Positions 49,460 to 64,000 of a stretch of DNA of 64,000 nucleotides are shown one piece after another. Under the pieces are notes generated by a model. The model was given only the letters and a program-made list of their open reading frames with translations, did not search any database and was not told the DNA's origin. How positions within the stretch are numbered: position 1 is the first letter of the stretch; every line of letters starts with the position of its first letter. This stretch comes from Phalacrocorax aristotelis. Lineage: Eukaryota; Chordata; Aves; Suliformes; Phalacrocoracidae. The stretch covers positions 26,841,500 to 26,905,499 of the forward strand of contig NC_134285.1 of the NCBI RefSeq assembly GCF_949628215.1, given 5' to 3'. The position numbers were made by a program, and so were the translations under genes.

Positions 49460-51418
49460 CAGTCATAAGGAACAGGCTGTTCTGCATGCATGTTGCATAG
49501 TATGGAGCTTGTTTTGAATGATATATGTATAAAATAAGAGTTAAAAACTGGATGGCTTTGCACTGCTCACGGTGGGACTTGTCACTTCCTTTGGGCAGAT
49601 GTGTGTTAAGTACCCTGCTAGTTGCGTAGGTAAGAAACCTTCCTTCCAAGAAAACTGAAAAAGCCTTGATGCCATTCTTTGGGGCCCTTTACCTGTTTAT
49701 CTAGCGTGTTGGGCTGAAAGCCTTTGAGATTACAACTAGTCCAACATAGATTTTGATTGTAAAATGTTATGTGGTATTGATTTACATGGATGTAAATATG
49801 GTGGGGGGAGGGGGGGCACGCTGTGTGATATGGTGAGTGCAAAAGGAATCAAAATCAAACCACACAATACCTATGTGAGATAAAGACGGTTATTGTCCTC
49901 TCTGCCATTAATGTTTTTGCTATTTACTAGTCCAGAAAGGGCAGTAGCAGTACTATATTAAGTTTCCTTAGCATCTCCCACTGTTACTCAACATATTCTA
50001 TTGCTTACACTTCTGCTGGTCTCTCATCTGCAATTCTCACTTCAAAAATACAGCTATTTTCCCTTGGCTGACTTTTCCCTCACTGAGTGTTGATTTCTCC
50101 TGAGGGACATGCTGACCACTTCCTCTTCACTGAGTTTGGAGTTTTTCTCTCACGCACAGAATTTTTTAAAATTCACTGTCATCTCTAAATGCAAAATTAG
50201 GAAAATCATGGTTGTTTGAATAATTTATCTCAACTTGAAAGTTGGCAGAGGAATAACTGTAAAAACAGAGACTATTAATTAAGGTTGGGTAACGAAATAT
50301 AACAAAATAAAATAAAACAAGATAATAAGCACGGAGTTTCTCTAGTTCTTCCTGCTCAGGAGAGCTCCTCACTCTCGTCTCCTTACTGCTGAAATGTCTG
50401 ATCATTTCAAATCTTCTGTCTCCACAGAGCTTCCTAACCACTCTTTTCCACCACTGAGAAACTGCCACATTGGTTAGAAGAACAAGAAAGAATCCTACTT
50501 CTGTTTTCTGTCACCAAAATATCTTTACATTACTTCCAACAATAGGCTTTCAGTGAGGATTGTCTGTACTTGTCAGCTCCTTATTTCATGAGGGTAGATC
50601 TATGGAGTCCATCACACCTTCCCTGCTGTGTGAGGTCAATATTTGTCTGGTCTTCACATTCTGCAGTTTTAAGCAAAGCCTTAACCTCCTCATGAAAGAA
50701 TGAGGGCAGCAAGTATCGGGTGCAGCCACATGGGCCAGCTAAGAGTGCAAGGGGTCAGCAGTGCAGCAGGTGGGCAGTGTGGGGTGGCGAGCAGAGTGAA
50801 GGAGCATCTCTGGGCCTTCAGTGCTCAGACGGGACTTAGCGTCCATCTAAGACCCTGGTAGCAGTGTGGGTGGCACTGTGTGGATGTTTCTGCAATGTAA
50901 TATGATGTATGCACTCTATTTGTGTGGAGGAGCTTAGGAGGATGGGTTTTGTGGAGGAGCCTACGATCAGTTGTAGGCATGTGGCTATAGAAGATGGCAA
51001 CTCCAAAGTGGCATAGTGGTGGCTGGAAAATGCCTCAGCAGCCGTTAGGGTTACTGGGAGGTGCCTATTATGTGTGCTGACAAAGGATTGCTGTAACATT
51101 TGTTATAACCCCACGATTTTACCTTTCCAGAGAGGGAAAATCGGCTTGCATTGGCAGAATAGCTTCTTATGAATTCCTATGAATCAGATACATACTGTAA
51201 GGACTTGTTAGTCTTGTGTTTTAATGAGTATATAAGAAAAGGCAGGCACTGGGACATCACAAAATTTAAGAAAAAAACAACTCAAGGAGGATTATTCTTT
51301 GTTTTTGTCTTTAACACGCACCTCCAAGTATCTCAGATAGTTCACCCACACATGCTGGAATGGGTGAGAGTCTGGTTTTTCTGAGACTAGCAGAGTCCAT
51401 GGAAACCTCCACTGATTA

Positions 51419-60836
<9,418 letters not shown>

Positions 60837-60905
60837 TTAAAAATGTTAACTTTGGTAAAAAATAATTAGGAAATTAGGAATATTTAGGAATAATTGTGTA
60901 TTCAG

Positions 60906-60929
60906 AAGTTTAAATTTAAGTTTAAATTT
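60906..60929. repeat. Tandem duplicate of a 12-mer
   Basis: Two perfect copies of AAGTTTAAATTT, just upstream (on -) of the GSG1L TM2 exon acceptor, about 115 bp away. Confidence 0.8.
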
Positions 60930-62639
60930 AGGAAACCACCACCCACACTGAAAAATACAAAAAGTAGTGAATGAAGATGTGAAGAATGGCAGTGTGGTAA
61001 AGATATTGCAGAAAGGACAGGCTGTTTCCTAAGATCTCAGCTTGGCTGAAGAACCTCTTTGGGTATATCTAGAACATCTCGGCTCCTCTGACCCAAATCA
61101 TAGAACACAGAATCCATTTTCTCTCCCTGTGTCATGGTTTAGATGATCAGAATCTAGCACACGCGGCGGTGATGGGACATAATACCTTACAGTATATGGG
61201 CTGCTGGGAGGTGAACAGGCTTGAATACCTCTTTTGACAAGGCTGTTCAAAGAAAATGTTTTCAGTCCAGGTTTCAAAATGCTTATCATAGAATAGTGTT
61301 GGGCCTGTTATTAGAAACTAGTGTCCTGCAGAATGACTGCTCTGACCGGGGCTCTTTGGATCCACTGCACAGGTCTCTGCTGCTGGGACTAATATCAAAA
61401 CTGCCAGAATACCGGTGCAGTGGAGCCAGTTATTTATGACATACTTGGTTGAAGAGCTGCAGATACAAAATTTGGTCTGCCTTCTGTTTTCTCAGCCCCC
61501 AGGTGCAATCCCTCAGGTGAAGGGCAGAGCTGATTTGCCCCATTTGATCCTCACATTCTGCAGGACTTTGGGGTTGTGCACAGGTAATTGGGTCTGGCAG
61601 CATTCATCTGCTGTAGATGTTATGTTCGGAAATTTCAGCACAAAGCCTCTAGCAGGATCTGCTGAGTTTTTTAAAGTCTCCAAGCCATGGGGTAAATTTG
61701 AGAGGATGGTAACAGATGATAATATTGAGTCCCTGCCAGATTTTCAATCGCTGTTTCAACATGAGAATCTGCTATAATTCCTCAGTACATTTGCTAACAT
61801 GATTGCTAGAGAATTCACCTGGAAACAATAAGCAGTGATGGAAAATTTCAGCTTAAGCAGTTGAAATGTGGAAAGTCAAGCATCTGAAGACAATGGCTTA
61901 TATTAGAAAATGTTAGCTGTAACCATAGAGACTGCTACAGGCTTCACTTGTATTAATACATTCTCTCCTCACTGTAAGAACATATGTGTGATAATGCCTA
62001 TAGTTGAGCTTATCAAAACAGATATGCAGTCCCACTTTTACCAAATATTTGAGTGTCCTCTTAGTGACCAGGATGATCCCAGCTCACATTTTGTTTAGGA
62101 ACTTGTCTTCATAATTACATCTAATTAATATGTGCTATTCGTTGTTACCACCGTATCTGACCTTTTGAGTTTTTAAATTATACTACAGAGATAGTAATAA
62201 ATAAATCTTTTAATTTCTCACCTTGGCTGTACGTGTAATACTGCATCTATCAACAGCAAACAGCTCTTTATCTCACTCCTATTACTCAACTTGGTAGCAG
62301 AGAAGCTGGCACACTTTTCGAAAAAGAAATATGAGGGAGAGACAGCAAGGGTGGTGTTCTGCAATAGAGCAGGATTAAGGAGGGTTTTTGCCTGATTTTC
62401 TCACAAACAGAAGTTTCTATGACAAAAGAACAATGAAATTGTTCGAGCTGGAAATAATTAGATTATGTAAACCTGACCTACAAACCGAGGCAGCAGAAAG
62501 TCCTAACTAATGAGTTCTAATTCATAAATGTCTCAGCCCAAACTTGAAAGAGTAATACACAATGTATCTGCCCAGATGTTTATTATCCTGTTTCAACTCT
62601 TGAAGATACTCACTGCTGGTATCTACCCACAAAGGGAGT

Positions 62640-63497
62640 GCTGTAGTAGTGACTGCAGTTCAAGGATGTGGTGTGGCTCTGTCTTCTACTTCCTTGGGTG
62701 AACAACGGGCTGAAGGGTCTGGCTCAAAGAGCTGCCATCAATGGGTAACATCAGACTGGTGGCCAGTCAGTAGTGGTGTTCCCCAGGGCTCAATTTTAGG
62801 GCCAGTGCACTTCAATATTTTCATCAATGACCTAGACACAGGAGTTGAGTTTATCCTGCTGGTGAAGTAGAAGGACACAGGAGAAAGGAACACCTTACTC
62901 TGTGGCTGGTGTCACAGGGAGTGCTTTGGCTTCTCTAACCGCAGAGCCCTCCTTGAGGAGCAAGGGCTGCTGAGATGAATGTGTTCCTCCTGGTCAAATG
63001 GGACAAGAGTGGTTTTGCCAACATGATCACCTTGCAAGGAGATCTTCAAACCTGATACTCTGGAGAAGGCTTGTCACAATTTGAAGAGCTGTAAGGGCAT
63101 GGGAGACAGTGAGGAAGTGTCAGGGGCTGGAACACATGACATACCAGGTAAGGCAGAGCGAGCTTCACCTGCTCACCCTGTAGAAGAGAAGGCAAAGGTC
63201 TTGCTGTCTACAGCTACCAAATGGAAGGATATAGAGGGCAGAGCCAGACTCTTAGAGCTGAACAGGGGTAGGATAAGACAAAATTTGCAACATCAGAAAC
63301 TCTAGACTGAGCTAAGGAAAAAGGTGGTCAAACAGTGGAAGAGGGGCCCAGTGAGAGTGTGGGATGTCTGTCCTTGGAGACATTCAAATTTCCACTGGAC
63401 ATGGCCCTGAGCTGCTGGATCTAATGGACATGCTTTCAGCAGGGACTTGGACTAACAGCTCCAGAGGCCCCTTCCACTCTAAATCATTCTATGTTTT
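62640..63497 (+). mobile_element. CR1 copy with RT fragment (+), internally eroded
   Basis: At 62761-62850 the + frame encodes [20 protein letters not shown] followed by DLDTG, part of the CR1 reverse transcriptase. The frame then breaks and the FADD region is absent. The ORF2 end and 3' UTR follow at about 63130-63480, with tail aatcattctatgtttttc. Opposite strand to GSG1L, within its intron. Confidence 0.85.
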
Positions 63498-64000
63498 TCC
63501 AGTTGCACAGTTGCTAGGTCTAATGTGCTGGGGAAGCAGCTGAAGGGAGGAAGTTAGGTGTGGTAGGGTTAACTAGAGTAGAAACAGAGTTGAACTATGG
63601 CTCTGATGAACAGCTCAATGAGAAATGAGTTTTGCTGTTCTGTGAAATCTTTTTACAATGAGACACAAAGACTGGGTGAGTTTCCCTTGTAAAGGAAACT
63701 CACCTTCCCTTAGCATGGAATGTATAGGCAATTCTTCCTTCTTTTTTGGGCCCTGTTCCTATCTGGAAAGGAACTCTATGTCTAACTCTCATGTCTTATA
63801 TCATGATGTACACTGTATATCTGTTCTGTTCCTTTTTAAGATGCATTTAATGTGGGGGAAGGTAAGTCACACATGCAGTGTTTGCATAGTTCTGAGTATG
63901 TCCTGTCCTGCCTGCTTTGAATTTGATTATCATCTGAAATAATAACATCCAGAAAATGCAAGCTATATCTGGATTTTGCATCTTCCTGTGGCTGCCAGAA

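Noticed and set aside
49801-49818. G-quadruplex at GGGGGGAGGGGGGG
   Set aside because: It yields only three separable GGG runs, so it does not meet the four-run pattern.
50387-50461. Candidate 75-bp minus exon with good acceptor (ccaatgtggcag) and strong donor (gtaagg)
   Set aside because: In the frame required by GSG1L exon 51438-51605 it meets a stop after about nine codons. Its open frame fits neither GSG1L nor the BEN exon phase.
61415-61777. 120-aa plus frame in the GSG1L intron
   Set aside because: No recognisable family; no evidence of splicing or conservation visible.

Overview
The window looks like vertebrate nuclear DNA from a bird (or close sauropsid). All recognisable interspersed repeats are CR1-type LINE copies with the ATTCTRTG-like 3' end, genes are split into small exons with GT/AG introns, and no CpG-island promoter is visible. 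Gene content and order, KATNIP on + facing GSG1L on -, match the neighbourhood known from human 16p12.1.

Layout. (1) 948-23553, + strand: the last ten coding exons of KATNIP (katanin-interacting protein). All junction phases agree; they give 407 complete codons and a stop at 23551-23553. The exons encode two tandem copies of the KATNIP C-terminal repeat module (DUF4457 type). The 5' exons lie left of the window. (2) 23554-35648: KATNIP 3' UTR and about 12 kb without a recognisable gene, with two degraded CR1 pieces and one short CR1 tail. (3) 35649-37196, - strand: two exons encoding a Ser-rich linker, a short coiled coil and a C-terminal BEN-like domain. I cannot assign this to a named gene. 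(4) 37197-64000, - strand: three internal coding exons of GSG1L (claudin-fold AMPA-receptor auxiliary subunit) at 60638-60790, 56359-56470 and 51438-51605. They cover TM2 to TM4 and the start of the cytoplasmic tail. Its first exons lie right of the window and its usual last exon was not found.

The most interesting point is that the BEN-domain exons lie on the same strand downstream of GSG1L, and their acceptor phase fits the GSG1L exon donor at 51438. Either an undescribed BEN-domain gene sits between KATNIP and GSG1L, with its 5' exons unseen, or it is spliced to GSG1L as an alternative 3' end. Secondary points are intron positions shared by the two KATNIP repeat modules, weak or decoy splice sites in KATNIP, a 17-bp-stem hairpin at 49419-49459, a 190-bp polypurine tract at about 18195-18386, and a 3-kb CR1 copy that has lost both endonuclease and reverse-transcriptase active-site motifs.

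The three genes are not an operon and no shared pathway is evident. KATNIP acts at ciliary basal bodies and microtubules, GSG1L at synaptic AMPA receptors, and BEN proteins usually at chromatin.
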